Shown here piece by piece: positions 44,487 to 53,815 of a stretch of 64,000 nucleotides of DNA. A model generated the notes under the pieces. The model was not told the origin of the DNA and made no database searches. It saw only the letters and a list, made by a program, of their open reading frames with translations. Within the stretch, counting starts at the first letter, position 1, and every line of letters begins with the position of its first letter. The position numbers and the translations under genes are program-made. Source of the stretch: Nocardia nova SH22a (GTDB taxonomy: Bacteria; Actinomycetota; Actinomycetes; Mycobacteriales; Mycobacteriaceae); assembly GCF_000523235.1 (NCBI RefSeq), contig NZ_CP006850.1, positions 3,658,001 through 3,722,000 of the forward strand, read 5' to 3'.

Positions 44487-45236
44487 GTGGTGATCGACCT
44501 GAACAGCGATTTGGGGGAGGGGTTCGGCGCCTGGTCGATGGGCGATGACGCCGCGCTGCTCGGCATCGTGACGAGTGCGAACATCGCCTGTGGCTTCCAC
44601 GCCGGTGATCCGGCGATCATGCGCCGCACCTGTGATCTGGCCGTCGCGCACGGGGTGCGGATCGGCGCCCACATCTCCTACCGCGACCTGGCCGGATTCG
44701 GCCGCCGGGAGCTGGCGACGGCGCCGGAGGAACTGACCGCGGAATCGCTGTATCAGATCGGCGCGCTCGACTCCATCGCCCGCGCCGCCGGTGACCGGGT
44801 CCGCTATGTGAAACCCCATGGCGCGCTCTACCATTCGGCCGCACGTGACGAATCGGTGGCCGCGGCCCTGGTGGCGGCACTGGCCGGACACGGCGATCTG
44901 AGCCTGCTCGGCCCCGCGGATTCGGCGCTGGCCACCGCCGCGGCCGCGGCCGGAATACCGTTCCACGCCGAAGGATTCGCCGATCGCGGATACACGCCGG
45001 AGGCGACCCTGCTCCCGCGCGGCGCCGACGGCGCGGTGCTGACGGCGGAGGCGGCGCTGCGGCAGGCGGTGTCGATCGCGGTCGCCGGGCGGACCGTCAC
45101 CGCCGCCGGGCACGAGGTGCGCGTCGATGTGCGAAGCCTGTGCGTGCACGGCGATTCGCCCGATGCCGTGCGGATGGCCCGCACCATCCGCGAGGCCCTG
45201 CTGGATCAGGGGGTCGAATTGCGGAGTTTCGTATGA
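44487..45236 (+). CDS. pxpA: 5-oxoprolinase subunit A (LamB/YcsF)
   Basis: A 249-residue LamB/YcsF protein, one part of the ATP-dependent 5-oxoprolinase that opens pyroglutamate to glutamate. Diagnostic blocks: DLNSDLGEGFGAW, TSANIACGFHAGDPAIMRRTC, RIGAHISYRDLAGFGRR and VKPHGALYHSAARDE. The ATGA overlap with pxpB shows a coupled pxpABC operon. Length is normal. Confidence 0.95.
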   Translation: MVIDLNSDLGEGFGAWSMGDDAALLGIVTSANIACGFHAGDPAIMRRTCDLAVAHGVRIGAHISYRDLAGFGRRELATAPEELTAESLYQIGALDSIARAAGDRVRYVKPHGALYHSAARDESVAAALVAALAGHGDLSLLGPADSALATAAAAAGIPFHAEGFADRGYTPEATLLPRGADGAVLTAEAALRQAVSIAVAGRTVTAAGHEVRVDVRSLCVHGDSPDAVRMARTIREALLDQGVELRSFV

Positions 45237-45862
45237 CGGTGATCGTCCGGCCCGCCGGTGACCGCGCGTTCCTGGTCGAACCCGCCGACCCCGGGCAATT
45301 GCCGCAGCTGCTCGAACACCTGCGGCGCACACCCATCGACGGCGTGGCCGATCTGCTGCCCGCGGCGCGCACCGTCCTGCTGACCCTGGCGCCGGGGGTC
45401 GACGCCGCCGCGGTCGAAACCCGGTTGCGCGCACTGCGACCGGATGCGGCGGCCGGACCGGACGATATCTGCGCCGCGCCCGTGTTGACGGTGCCGGTGC
45501 GCTACGACGGGCCCGATCTCGACGCGGCCGCCGATCTGCTCGGTATCACTCCCGGAGAACTGGTGCGGCGGCACACCGCTGCGGACTGGCGCTGTGACTT
45601 CATCGGTTTCGCCCCCGGTTTCGGCTATCTGCGGGCACCGGACGCGGGGCTGCCGGTACCGCGGCGGGCCCAGGCGCGGACCACGGTTCCGGCCGGTGCG
45701 GTCGCCCTCGCCGGTGGTTACAGCGCGATCTATCCGCGCAGTTCACCGGGCGGGTGGCAGCTCATCGGACACACCGATCTGGCGATGTGGGATCTGCGGC
45801 GCGCCGAACCGGCACTGCTGCGGGCCGGAACCGGGGTGCGATTCGAGGCGGTGGACCCGTGA
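45233..45862 (+). CDS. pxpB: 5-oxoprolinase subunit B (KipI-like)
   Basis: A 209-residue homologue of KipI and allophanate hydrolase subunit 1. It shows PAGDRAFLVEPAD, VPVRYDGPDLDAAADLLGITPGELVRRHTAADWRCDFIGFAPGFGYLR and TTVPAGAVALAGGYSAIYPRSSPGGWQLIGHT. It forms a heteromer with PxpC. Start overlaps pxpA (ATGA) and end overlaps pxpC (GTGA). Confidence 0.94.
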   Translation: MTVIVRPAGDRAFLVEPADPGQLPQLLEHLRRTPIDGVADLLPAARTVLLTLAPGVDAAAVETRLRALRPDAAAGPDDICAAPVLTVPVRYDGPDLDAAADLLGITPGELVRRHTAADWRCDFIGFAPGFGYLRAPDAGLPVPRRAQARTTVPAGAVALAGGYSAIYPRSSPGGWQLIGHTDLAMWDLRRAEPALLRAGTGVRFEAVDP

Positions 45863-46743
45863 GCGCCCCGGCGACGCCCCGGCTGCACGTCCTCGATCCC
45901 GGCGCCGCGAGCACCGTGCAGGATCTCGGGCGGCCCGGCTGGTTCCACGCCGGGGTGGGTGTGTCCGGCGCCGTGGACCGCGCGGCGCTGCGCCTGGCGA
46001 ATCGACTGGTCGGCAACGCCGAATCCGAGGCGGCGATCGAATGCGTGCTCGGCGGGCTGACGGTCGCATTCGATCGGCCCGCGGTGGTGGCGGTGACGGG
46101 CGCCCCGGCGCCGGTCACCGTCGCGGGCCGGGCGGAGCCGGTGGCCGCGGTGCTGTTCGCCGGGGCGGGGCAGCGCGTGCGGCTGGGGACGGCGGCGACG
46201 GGGCTGCGCTGCTATCTGGCGGTGCGCGGCGGTCTCGCGGTGGAGCCGGTGCTCGGCTCGCGCAGCCGCGACACGATGGCGGGACTGGGCCCGGATCCGT
46301 TGCGCCGCGGCGACATCCTGCCGGTCGGCCCGCCGCCGCCGGACTGGCCGATCGTGGAGCACGCGCCGGTGGCGACGATCACCGGCGCCCCGGTGCGGGC
46401 GCGGGTGGTGCTGGGTCCCCGGGCGGACTGGTTCGCCGCGCCGGAGGATCTGTTCGCCGGTGCGTGGCGGGTGTCGGCGGACACCGACCGGATCGGCGTC
46501 CGGCTCGACCGTGACGGCGGCGCACCGGCCCTGCGCCGCATCGACGACGCCGAATTGCCCACCGAGGGAATGGCTCTCGGCGCGATCCAGGTCCCGCCCG
46601 CGGGCCGCCCCGTGGTCCTGCTGGCCGACCGCCCGATCACCGGCGGATATCCGGTGGTGGGCACCGTGATCGACGCCGACATCGACCTGCTGGGCCAGGC
46701 CCGGCCCGGCCAGCTCGTCGAATTCCGGCCCTGGCGGCCCTGA
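45859..46743 (+). CDS. pxpC: 5-oxoprolinase subunit C (KipA-like)
   Basis: A 294-residue biotin-dependent-carboxyltransferase-like (KipA, allophanate hydrolase subunit 2) protein. Characteristic blocks are ASTVQDLGRPGWFHAGVGVSGAVDR, RLANRLVGNAESEAAIECVLGGL, RCYLAVRGGLAVEPVLGSRSRDT and GAIQVPPAGRPVVLLADRPITGGYPVVGTV. With PxpA and PxpB it completes the 5-oxoprolinase. The GTG overlaps the pxpB stop. Confidence 0.94.
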   Translation: MSAPATPRLHVLDPGAASTVQDLGRPGWFHAGVGVSGAVDRAALRLANRLVGNAESEAAIECVLGGLTVAFDRPAVVAVTGAPAPVTVAGRAEPVAAVLFAGAGQRVRLGTAATGLRCYLAVRGGLAVEPVLGSRSRDTMAGLGPDPLRRGDILPVGPPPPDWPIVEHAPVATITGAPVRARVVLGPRADWFAAPEDLFAGAWRVSADTDRIGVRLDRDGGAPALRRIDDAELPTEGMALGAIQVPPAGRPVVLLADRPITGGYPVVGTVIDADIDLLGQARPGQLVEFRPWRP

Positions 46744-46875
46744 TCCGGCGAGTGGACCGCGCGGCATACCTCTCGAGACCGACCCCGGATGAGCCTTCGG
46801 GGCGACGACAGGGGCCGGGTGTCATCGATATCTTCGGTGTATGTCCGCTGACGAACGCCACCACGGAGCGCGCCG

Positions 46876-48420
46876 GTGACCGATCTGCTCACCTCCGGCA
46901 CCGAATCCGCCGACGCGAATGTCTCGCCCGCACTGCCGCGCCCGGCCTGGGCGGCGATCGTGCCGATCGCCGTACTCGGCGGCGTCGCGGTGCTGTTCTC
47001 GGCATCCAGATACGGGTACTTCGGTGACGAGTTGTATTTCCTCGCCGCCGGTCGCCGCCTGAGCTGGGGCTACGCCGATCAGGGGCCGATGCTGCCGTTG
47101 CTGGCGCGGATGATGGACTTCCTGGTCCCCGGGTCCTACCCGGCGCTGCGCTGGCCCGCGGTGCTGCTCACCGTGGCGGCGATCGTGATGTGCGCCTTGA
47201 TCGCCCGGGAATTCGGCGGCGGGCGCGCGGCGCAGGTGATCGCCGCGCTGGCCTACGGGGCTTCGCCGTTCCTGCTGCTGCAGGGCGCGATGCTGACCAC
47301 CAACGCGATCGATACCGCGCTGTGGGTGCTGATCACCTGGCTGCTGGTGCGCTGGGTGCGCACGCGCCGCGACGGGCTGCTGCTGGCCGCGGGCGTGGTC
47401 ACCGCGCTGGATCTGCAGATCAAATGGCTGGTTCCGTTCTTCTGGGCGGCGATCGTGCTGAGCTGCCTGATCTTCGGGCCGCGGGATCTGCTGCGGCGGC
47501 CGCTGCTGTGGGCGGGCGGGGCGCTGACCGTGCTCACCGCGGTGCCGCAGGTGCTCTGGCAGGCCCGTCACGACTGGCCGCAGCTGTCGATGAGCGCCCA
47601 GATCGCCTCGGAGCAGGCGGTACTCGGCGGACGGCTGTGGTTCGTGCCGACATCGGTGATCCTGGCGGGCGTGCTGGGCGTACCGGTGCTGCTGATCGGC
47701 GTCTGGGCGCTGCTGCGCTGGAAACCGTTGCGGCCCTACCTGTTCCTCGGTGTGAGCCTGCTCCTGCTGGAGGCGATCTTCCTGATCACCGGCGGGCGGG
47801 TCTACTATCCGGCCGGAATATTCGCGGCGGTGATGGCCGCGGGCGCGGTCGGGATCACCCACCGGCTGCGCACGCGCACGGTTGTCCGCCGCCGGATCTG
47901 GGGCACGGTGACCGCGGTGGTGGCCGTGGTCGCGGTGGCCACGATCGTGGTATCGCTGCCGTGGCGCCCGCCCTCGGAGATCGAGAACGCCGGTGACGAC
48001 GCGACCGCCGCCATCCAGATCGGCACCTACGGGCAGTTCGGCTGGCCCGAGCTCACCGCCGCGGTCGTGGACGCCTACCGGGCGCTGCCGCCCGAACGCC
48101 GGGAGCACGCGGTGATCATCACCGATACGTACTGGCAGGCGAGCGCACTGGATCAGCTCGGCCGCACCGAACTGCCGCCGGTGTACAGCCCCAGCCGCGG
48201 CTTCGGCTATTTCGGGGCGCCGCCGGACACGGCCCGCACCACGCTGATCGTCGGCGGCCCGGAGGTCGCGCTGCGCGGGCAGTGCGACGAGCTCACCGCC
48301 GTCGGCCGGGTCGACACCCGGCTGGGCTTCGCCGGCAACACCCGCGATGTGACGATCAACGAATGCACCGGCCCGAAACAGCCGTGGTCGCGGATCTGGC
48401 CGAAATGGATGCACCTGTGA
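46876..48420 (+). CDS. GT39-type membrane glycosyltransferase
   Basis: A 514-residue integral membrane glycosyltransferase of the ArnT/PMT-like GT39 group, using a polyprenyl-linked sugar donor. The catalytic Asp region is RYGYFGDELYFLAAGRRLSWGYADQGPMLPLLARM in the first extracytoplasmic loop; about ten hydrophobic helices follow, and a soluble C-terminal domain (about 370-514) lies outside. Such proteins glycosylate cell-envelope components; acceptor unknown. The GTG start at 46876 places the first helix at about residues 27-45. Confidence 0.87.
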   Translation: MTDLLTSGTESADANVSPALPRPAWAAIVPIAVLGGVAVLFSASRYGYFGDELYFLAAGRRLSWGYADQGPMLPLLARMMDFLVPGSYPALRWPAVLLTVAAIVMCALIAREFGGGRAAQVIAALAYGASPFLLLQGAMLTTNAIDTALWVLITWLLVRWVRTRRDGLLLAAGVVTALDLQIKWLVPFFWAAIVLSCLIFGPRDLLRRPLLWAGGALTVLTAVPQVLWQARHDWPQLSMSAQIASEQAVLGGRLWFVPTSVILAGVLGVPVLLIGVWALLRWKPLRPYLFLGVSLLLLEAIFLITGGRVYYPAGIFAAVMAAGAVGITHRLRTRTVVRRRIWGTVTAVVAVVAVATIVVSLPWRPPSEIENAGDDATAAIQIGTYGQFGWPELTAAVVDAYRALPPERREHAVIITDTYWQASALDQLGRTELPPVYSPSRGFGYFGAPPDTARTTLIVGGPEVALRGQCDELTAVGRVDTRLGFAGNTRDVTINECTGPKQPWSRIWPKWMHL

Positions 48421-48442
48421 GCGCGCCGCTAGGGTTTCGTTC

Positions 48443-48811
48443 ATGACATCCGGACAGACGCAGATCTGGCACAATCCCCGCTGCTCGAAGAGCCGGGCCG
48501 CCAAGGCCGCCCTGGACGAGGCGGGCGTGGAATACATCGAGCGGCGCTACCTCGACGAGCCGCCCACCGCCGCGGAGTTGCGGGAGGTGCTGGCGCAGCT
48601 CGGCCTGGAGCCGTGGGACATCACCCGCACCGGTGAGGCGGAGGCGAAGGAACTCGGCATGCCCGGGTGGTCGCGCACGCCCGCCGACCGGGATCAGTGG
48701 ATCGAGGCCCTGGCGGGCACCCCGAAACTGATCCAGCGCCCGATCGTGGTCACCGCCGACGGCCGCGCGGTGGTGGCGCGCGACGAGGCCACCGTGCGAT
48801 CGGTGCTGTAG
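48443..48811 (+). CDS. ArsC-family thioredoxin-fold reductase
   Basis: A 122-residue glutaredoxin-dependent arsenate reductase family protein. The active Cys is in IWHNPRCSKSRAAKAALDEAG, and the late block LIQRPIVVTADGRAVVAR holds the conserved Arg-Pro region. True arsenate reduction is plausible, but no arsenic genes are nearby, and Spx/YffB-like roles exist in this family. It starts 23 bases after the glycosyltransferase. Confidence 0.87.
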   Translation: MTSGQTQIWHNPRCSKSRAAKAALDEAGVEYIERRYLDEPPTAAELREVLAQLGLEPWDITRTGEAEAKELGMPGWSRTPADRDQWIEALAGTPKLIQRPIVVTADGRAVVARDEATVRSVL

Positions 48812-48906
48812 CGAGTGTGAGCGGCTGTGCCGCAACGGATTCGGCGCCCGCCGGTATTACCCGGCGGGTAATCGACTCCGTGCCGGGCATCGCCGATGCT
48901 CGATAC

Positions 48907-49272
48907 ATGAGCGAATACGAAACACACACGGTCCTGGCACAGCGCTACATCGACAGCTGGAACGAGCAGGACGGCGCCGCCCGGCGCAAACTCCTCGACG
49001 AGTTGTATCTGCCCGCGGCCACCTACACCGATCCGCTGGCGGATATCGCCGGTGTCGCCGCCATCGACGAGATGATCGCGGGTACGCATCAGCAGTTCGC
49101 CGGAATGCGCTTCGCCCTCGGACCCGTCGACGGGCACCACGATCAGTTCCGGTTCACCTGGACCCTCGGCGTGCCGGGCGCCGAGCCGCTGATCGAGGGC
49201 TTCGACGTGGTCGTGCGCGACGGGGACCGGATCGCCCGCGTGCACGGATTCCTGGACCGGGTGCCGTCCTGA
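48907..49272 (+). CDS. SnoaL/NTF2-like protein
   Basis: A 121-residue SnoaL-like cone-shaped fold protein. Supporting features are VLAQRYIDSWNEQDGAARRKLLDELYLPAATYTDPLADIAGVAAIDEMI and DGHHDQFRFTWTLG, with a final GFDVVVRDGDRIARVHGFLD. Proteins of this group are isomerases, hydrolases or simple binding proteins; substrate unknown. It sits just before a TetR gene, a common pairing. Confidence 0.82.
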   Translation: MSEYETHTVLAQRYIDSWNEQDGAARRKLLDELYLPAATYTDPLADIAGVAAIDEMIAGTHQQFAGMRFALGPVDGHHDQFRFTWTLGVPGAEPLIEGFDVVVRDGDRIARVHGFLDRVPS

Positions 49273-49330
49273 GCCGTCGCGGCGGTGAGACCTCGCAAAC
49301 CGGCAGATACCGCCCGGGTATCGTCGAGCC

Positions 49331-50086
49331 GTGAGCGAGTCCGGTGCGAAACCCTCCCCGCGAGCGGCGGGGCGGGATGCGCCGTCCGGTGCGGACGGCC
49401 GCAGTACGCGCTGGAACAGTCATAAGCAGCGCCGCCGCAACGAGGTGATGGACGCCGCGGTCGCGGTCATCGAGGACAGCGGCGCCGAGGTGTCGGTCCA
49501 GCAGATCGCCGACCGGCTGGGCCTGCCCCGGCCGGTCGTCTACCGCCACTTCGACGGGCGCGCCGACCTGGACGAGCAGATCCGCCGCCGGATCCTGGAA
49601 GCACTGCTCACCGAACTGCTGCCGAGCCTGCGCGTGGACGGCACCATCCGCGATGCCGTGCGCGGCGCGACGGGAACCTATGTCGGCTGGGTCGCCGGTC
49701 ATCCGCATCTGCACCGGTTCTTGGCCGCCGGTGCGCCGCAAGGGGATTCGTCGCGGGCGCTGGCGGGCGCGCGCGATCTGATCGGCGCGCGGCTGGCGGA
49801 TCTGTTCGCGGCCGCGGCGGCGCGGGCCGGGATCGATCCGGCCCGGGCGCGCCCGGTCGCCTTCGGCATCGTCGGGTTCGTCGACGGGGTGGTCAACAAC
49901 TGGCGCGCGGACCCGGACGGCGGCCTCGGCTCCGAGCAGATCGTGGCGATCGTGACCGAATCGGTGCTGGGGTTGCTGGAGAGCAATGCCCGCAGTCTCG
50001 GCATGCCGCTCGAGCGCGACGCCACGGTCGCCGACCTGGTCGCGCGCCGGTCCGCGGCCACGCCGGACCCGCTGCCGGTCAACTGA
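49331..50086 (+). CDS. TetR-family regulator
   Basis: A 251-residue TetR/AcrR repressor-type protein. The DNA-binding helix-turn-helix is in MDAAVAVIEDSGAEVSVQQIADRLGLPRPVVYRHFDGRADLDEQI (about 40-85). The N-terminal 28 residues are polar and disordered. The C-terminal ligand domain ends in a helical dimer region (FGIVGFVDGVVNNW; ESVLGLLESNARSLG). It may control the SnoaL-like gene 58 bases upstream. The ligand is unknown. Confidence 0.88.
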   Translation: MSESGAKPSPRAAGRDAPSGADGRSTRWNSHKQRRRNEVMDAAVAVIEDSGAEVSVQQIADRLGLPRPVVYRHFDGRADLDEQIRRRILEALLTELLPSLRVDGTIRDAVRGATGTYVGWVAGHPHLHRFLAAGAPQGDSSRALAGARDLIGARLADLFAAAAARAGIDPARARPVAFGIVGFVDGVVNNWRADPDGGLGSEQIVAIVTESVLGLLESNARSLGMPLERDATVADLVARRSAATPDPLPVN

Positions 50087-50169
50087 ATTCGCCGGTGCCG
50101 GGCGCGGCGGGTGGCGCTTGCCACACCCGGACCGCCCCGGGAACGGCAGGCGTCGCATAGGCTCGACAC

Positions 50170-51669
50170 ATGCAGCGCATCATCGGAATCGAGGTCGAGT
50201 ACGGCATCTCCACGCCCGCCGAGCCCTCGGCCAACCCGATCCTCACCTCCACCCAGGCGGTTCTGGCCTACGCGGCGGCCGAGGGTGTACCCCGCGCCAA
50301 GCGCACACGCTGGGACTACGAGGTGGAATCCCCGCTGCGCGACGCGCGTGGTTTCGATCTGGGCCGGCTCAACGGGCCCGCGCCGGTGATCGACGCCGAC
50401 GAGGTCGGCGCGGCGAACATGATCCTCACCAACGGCGCCCGGCTCTACGTCGACCACGCCCACCCGGAGTACTCCGCCCCCGAGGTCGTCGACCCGCTGG
50501 ACGCGGTGATCTGGGACAAGGCGGGCGAGCGCGTGATGGAGGCCGCCGCCCGGTACGCCTCGAGTGTGCCCGGCGCCGCCCGCATGCAGCTGTACAAGAA
50601 CAATGTCGACGGTAAGGGCGCCTCCTACGGCACCCACGAGAACTACCTGATGAACCGCGATACGCCGTTCAACCAGATCATCGTGGGGCTCACGCCGTTC
50701 TTCGTCTCCCGCCAGGTGGTGTCCGGATCCGGGCGCGTGGGCATCGGGCAGTCCGGTGACCACGCCGGATTCCAGCTGTCGCAGCGCTCGGACTACATCG
50801 AGGTCGAGGTCGGCCTGGAGACCACCCTCAAGCGCGGCATCATCAACACCCGCGACGAACCGCACGCCGACGCCGACAAGTACCGCCGCCTGCACGTCAT
50901 CATCGGCGACGCCAATCTGGCGGAATGGTCGACCTACCTCAAGGTCGGCACGACGGCCCTGGTCCTGGACCTCATCGAGGCGGGCGAGGATCTGTCGGAT
51001 CTGCAGCTGGCGCGCCCGGTGACCGCCGTGCACACCATCAGCCACGACCCCACCCTGCGCGCCACGGTCGCGCTGGTCGACGGCCGCGAGCTGACCGGCC
51101 TTGCGCTGCAACGGATCTACCTCGACCGGGTGGAGAAGTTCCACGATCGCGAGGGCACCTCCGACGCCCGCGTCACCGACGTGCTGGAGAAGTGGGCGCA
51201 CGTCCTGGACCTGCTCGAGCGCGATCCGCTGGAATGCGCGCATCTGCTGGACTGGCCCGCCAAACTGCGCCTGCTCGAGGGCATGCGCAGCCGTGAGGGT
51301 CTGGGCTGGGCGGCGCCGAAACTGCATCTGATGGATCTGCAGTACTCCGATGTGCGCCTGGACAAGGGGCTCTACAACCGCCTCGTGGCCCGCGGCTCGA
51401 TGGAGCGCCTGGTCACCGAACAGCAGGTCACCGACGCGATGACCAATCCGCCGACCGACACCCGCGCCTATTTCCGGGGTGAGTGCCTGCGCCGGTTCGG
51501 CGCCGACATCGCGGCCGCGAGCTGGGATTCGGTGATCTTCGACCTGGGCGGCGATTCGCTGGTCCGGATTCCCACGCTGGAGCCGCGCCGGGGCACGAAA
51601 TCCCATGTCGGCAAGCTGCTCGAGGGCGCCGGAACCGCCGCCGAACTGGTCAAGCAGCTCACCTCCTGA
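50170..51669 (+). CDS. dop: Pup deamidase/depupylase
   Basis: A 499-residue carboxylate-amine ligase-like enzyme that deamidates Pup's C-terminal Gln to Glu and can remove Pup from substrates. The N-terminus [14 protein letters not shown] carries the Glu/Asp metal-binding pattern of the Dop/PafA family. Further blocks are [63 protein letters not shown] and the C-terminal [16 protein letters not shown]. The typical Dop-loop region follows the first strand. pup begins 158 bases downstream. Confidence 0.96.
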   Translation: MQRIIGIEVEYGISTPAEPSANPILTSTQAVLAYAAAEGVPRAKRTRWDYEVESPLRDARGFDLGRLNGPAPVIDADEVGAANMILTNGARLYVDHAHPEYSAPEVVDPLDAVIWDKAGERVMEAAARYASSVPGAARMQLYKNNVDGKGASYGTHENYLMNRDTPFNQIIVGLTPFFVSRQVVSGSGRVGIGQSGDHAGFQLSQRSDYIEVEVGLETTLKRGIINTRDEPHADADKYRRLHVIIGDANLAEWSTYLKVGTTALVLDLIEAGEDLSDLQLARPVTAVHTISHDPTLRATVALVDGRELTGLALQRIYLDRVEKFHDREGTSDARVTDVLEKWAHVLDLLERDPLECAHLLDWPAKLRLLEGMRSREGLGWAAPKLHLMDLQYSDVRLDKGLYNRLVARGSMERLVTEQQVTDAMTNPPTDTRAYFRGECLRRFGADIAAASWDSVIFDLGGDSLVRIPTLEPRRGTKSHVGKLLEGAGTAAELVKQLTS

Positions 51670-51758
51670 CCTCTCGGCCGGAGGCGGCCGCAGGGCGCTG
51701 TGACGTTGCGGCGGGGGCACATTGCGATGTAATCCGGCATGTTGTCGCCGTCGCTGGG

Positions 51759-51797
51759 TAGTGTTGAGACACGAGCATCGGACATATCCGATGCTCG
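51759..51797 (+). promoter_or_regulatory. Possible pup promoter with 5' stem-loop
   Basis: A -10-like TAGTGT (51759-51764) is followed, at about the expected start point, by an 11-bp perfect hairpin CGAGCATCGGA/TCCGATGCTCG (51772-51797, 4-base loop). The stem would sit at the 5' end of the pup-prcBA mRNA, 30 bases before the pup start, leaving the GAGGAGG ribosome-binding site outside it. Confidence 0.45.
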
Positions 51798-51826
51798 CCG
51801 ATGATCAGTAGAGGAGGTCGGCTGCT

Positions 51827-52021
51827 ATGGCACAAGAGCAGACCAAGCGCGCCGGTGGAGGCGACGAGGACGACGATGCGGCCGGTGTCGATGCCGCGGG
51901 ACAGGAGCGTCGCGAGAAACTGGCCGACGAGACCGACGACCTGCTCGACGAGATCGATGACGTGCTCGAGGAGAACGCGGAGGACTTCGTGCGTGCCTAC
52001 GTCCAGAAAGGTGGCCAGTGA
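51827..52021 (+). CDS. pup: Prokaryotic ubiquitin-like protein Pup
   Basis: A 64-residue, acidic, intrinsically disordered tag protein. It ends KGGQ, so the terminal Gln must be deamidated by Dop before PafA can ligate it to lysines. The Mpa-binding helix is in [27 protein letters not shown]. The start follows GAGGAGG. The stop overlaps the prcB start in GTGA, coupling tag and protease synthesis. Confidence 0.98.
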   Translation: MAQEQTKRAGGGDEDDDAAGVDAAGQERREKLADETDDLLDEIDDVLEENAEDFVRAYVQKGGQ

Positions 52022-52866
52022 CATCAGGTGACCCCTTGCGGCTCCACATGGGGTACGCCCTCTCGTCATTCTCCGAACATCTGCGGGAAAACGCGCCGGA
52101 ACTGTTGCCGGGCAACGGTTTCGGCGCGGCCGTCAAGTCCTCCGGAAGCGCGGAGGACCTGGCGCCGCACGGCACCACCATCGTCGCGGTGACCTATCGC
52201 GGCGGTGTGCTCATCGCCGGTGACCGCCGCGCCACCCAGGGCAACCTGCTGGCCAGCCGCGATATGGAGAAGGTGTACATCACCGACTCCTTCTCCGCGG
52301 CCGGTATCGCCGGTACCGCGGGGGTCGCGGTGGAGATGATCCGGCTGTTCGCGGTGGAGCTGGAGCACTACGAGAAGATCGAGGGCGTGCCGCTGACCTT
52401 CGACGGTAAGGCCAACAAGCTGTCGAAGATGGTCCGCGACAATCTGCCCGCGGCGTTGCAGGGCCTGGCCGTGGTCCCGATCCTGGTCGGCTACGACCTC
52501 GAGGCCACCGATCCGGAACGTGCCGGCCGCATCGTGTCCTACGACGTGGTCGGCGGCCGGAGCGAGGAACGTTTCGGCTACACCGCCACCGGTTCGGGCT
52601 CGATGTTCGCGAAGTCGTCGTTGAAGAAGACCTACAGCCGTGACATGGACGAAGATCGCGCTCTGCGCATCGCCGTGGAATCGCTGCTGGACGCCTCCGA
52701 CGACGACACCGCCACCGGCGGGCCGGACCTGCTGCGCGGGATCTACCCGACCGCGGTGGTCATCAATGCCGAAGGGGCACAGGACGTTACCGACGAGCGG
52801 CTCGAGCAGATCGCCCGCGTGATCGTCGACGAACGTGCGGTCGAAGAAGGGAGTGCGCGTCCATGA
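52018..52866 (+). CDS. prcB: 20S proteasome beta subunit
   Basis: A 282-residue proprotein. The propeptide is 52 residues long; cleavage between Gly52 and Thr53 ([15 protein letters not shown]) frees the catalytic Thr nucleophile. [23 protein letters not shown] contains the Asp and Lys of the active site, and [15 protein letters not shown] the late conserved part. The GTG overlaps pup and the end overlaps prcA, giving a pup-prcB-prcA operon. Confidence 0.97.
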   Translation: MTSGDPLRLHMGYALSSFSEHLRENAPELLPGNGFGAAVKSSGSAEDLAPHGTTIVAVTYRGGVLIAGDRRATQGNLLASRDMEKVYITDSFSAAGIAGTAGVAVEMIRLFAVELEHYEKIEGVPLTFDGKANKLSKMVRDNLPAALQGLAVVPILVGYDLEATDPERAGRIVSYDVVGGRSEERFGYTATGSGSMFAKSSLKKTYSRDMDEDRALRIAVESLLDASDDDTATGGPDLLRGIYPTAVVINAEGAQDVTDERLEQIARVIVDERAVEEGSARP

Positions 52867-53657
52867 CACTGCCGTACTATGCGTCGGCCGAACAGATCAT
52901 GCGCGACAAGACCGAACTCGCGCGCAAGGGCATCGGCCGGGGACGCAGTGTCGTGGCCCTGGTGTACGACAAGGGTGTGCTGTTCGTCGCCGAGAACCCC
53001 TCGGCGACGCTGCACAAGGTGAGCGAGCTCTACGACCGCATCGGATTCGCCGCGGTCGGCAAGTACAACGAGTTCGAGAGCCTGCGCCGCGGCGGCATCC
53101 TGCAGGCCGATCTGCGGGGTTACCAGTACGACCGGCGCGATGTGACGGGCCGGGCGCTGGCGAACATGTACGCCTCCACGCTGGGAACCATCTTCACCGA
53201 TCAGCTCAAGCCCTACGAGGTGGAGATCTGCATCGGTGAGGTCGGTTATCCGGAGCAGGCGTCGAGTTCGGTGCTGTACCGGATCAACTTCGACGGCTCC
53301 ATCGTCGACGAGCGCGATTTCGTGGTGATGGGCGGTAACACCGACCCCATCAGCACCGCGCTCAAGGAGACCTTCCAGCCGGGCCTGGAGCTGAGCGCCG
53401 CGATCCGCACCGCCGTGGACGCGCTGCAGAAGGGTTCGCCCGACAACGGCGACAAGGACAAGCGCGCCATCGCGGTGTCCTCGCTGGAGGTGGCGACGCT
53501 GGAACAGGCGCGTCCCCGCCGGGCGTTCCGCCGGATCGCCCACACCGCCCTGGAGCAGTTGCTGTCGGGAGACGGCGCCGGCGGCGAGGACAAGCCGGAG
53601 AAGTCCGAGGGAGACAATCCGGAAACCCCGTCAGCGGGAGATCCGTCCAACCCGTGA
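52863..53657 (+). CDS. prcA: 20S proteasome alpha subunit
   Basis: A 264-residue alpha subunit forming the gated outer rings. The N-terminal gate region is [33 protein letters not shown], followed by [25 protein letters not shown]. The C-terminal 30 residues are acidic and Gly/Pro-rich, as in other Actinobacteria. A strong hairpin follows the stop. Confidence 0.96.
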   Translation: MTLPYYASAEQIMRDKTELARKGIGRGRSVVALVYDKGVLFVAENPSATLHKVSELYDRIGFAAVGKYNEFESLRRGGILQADLRGYQYDRRDVTGRALANMYASTLGTIFTDQLKPYEVEICIGEVGYPEQASSSVLYRINFDGSIVDERDFVVMGGNTDPISTALKETFQPGLELSAAIRTAVDALQKGSPDNGDKDKRAIAVSSLEVATLEQARPRRAFRRIAHTALEQLLSGDGAGGEDKPEKSEGDNPETPSAGDPSNP

Positions 53658-53686
53658 TCGGCCGGTAGGCTGTCAGAATACTGTGA

Positions 53687-53721
53687 GCGGGCCCCGTTCT
53701 CCGGCGGAGAACGGGGCCCGC
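53687..53721 (+). terminator. Hairpin terminator after prcA
   Basis: A perfect 16-bp GC-rich stem (GCGGGCCCCGTTCTCC and complement) with a 3-base loop starts 30 bases after prcA. There is no T run. It separates prcBA from pafA. Confidence 0.85.
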
Positions 53722-53802
53722 ACGCGTCCGGATGTGCGTGTGTTGTGAATATTGTTGTGCAACCGTCTGCTCGCACAGCCACTTTCGGAGTTCGCTTTGC
53801 CG

Positions 53803-53808
53803 TAATGT
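53803..53808 (+). promoter_or_regulatory. Possible -10 element of pafA
   Basis: TAATGT ends 7 bases before the pafA GTG at 53816, consistent with a leaderless transcript after the prcA terminator. No ribosome-binding site is visible. Confidence 0.45.
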
Positions 53809-53815
53809 CGATGGT

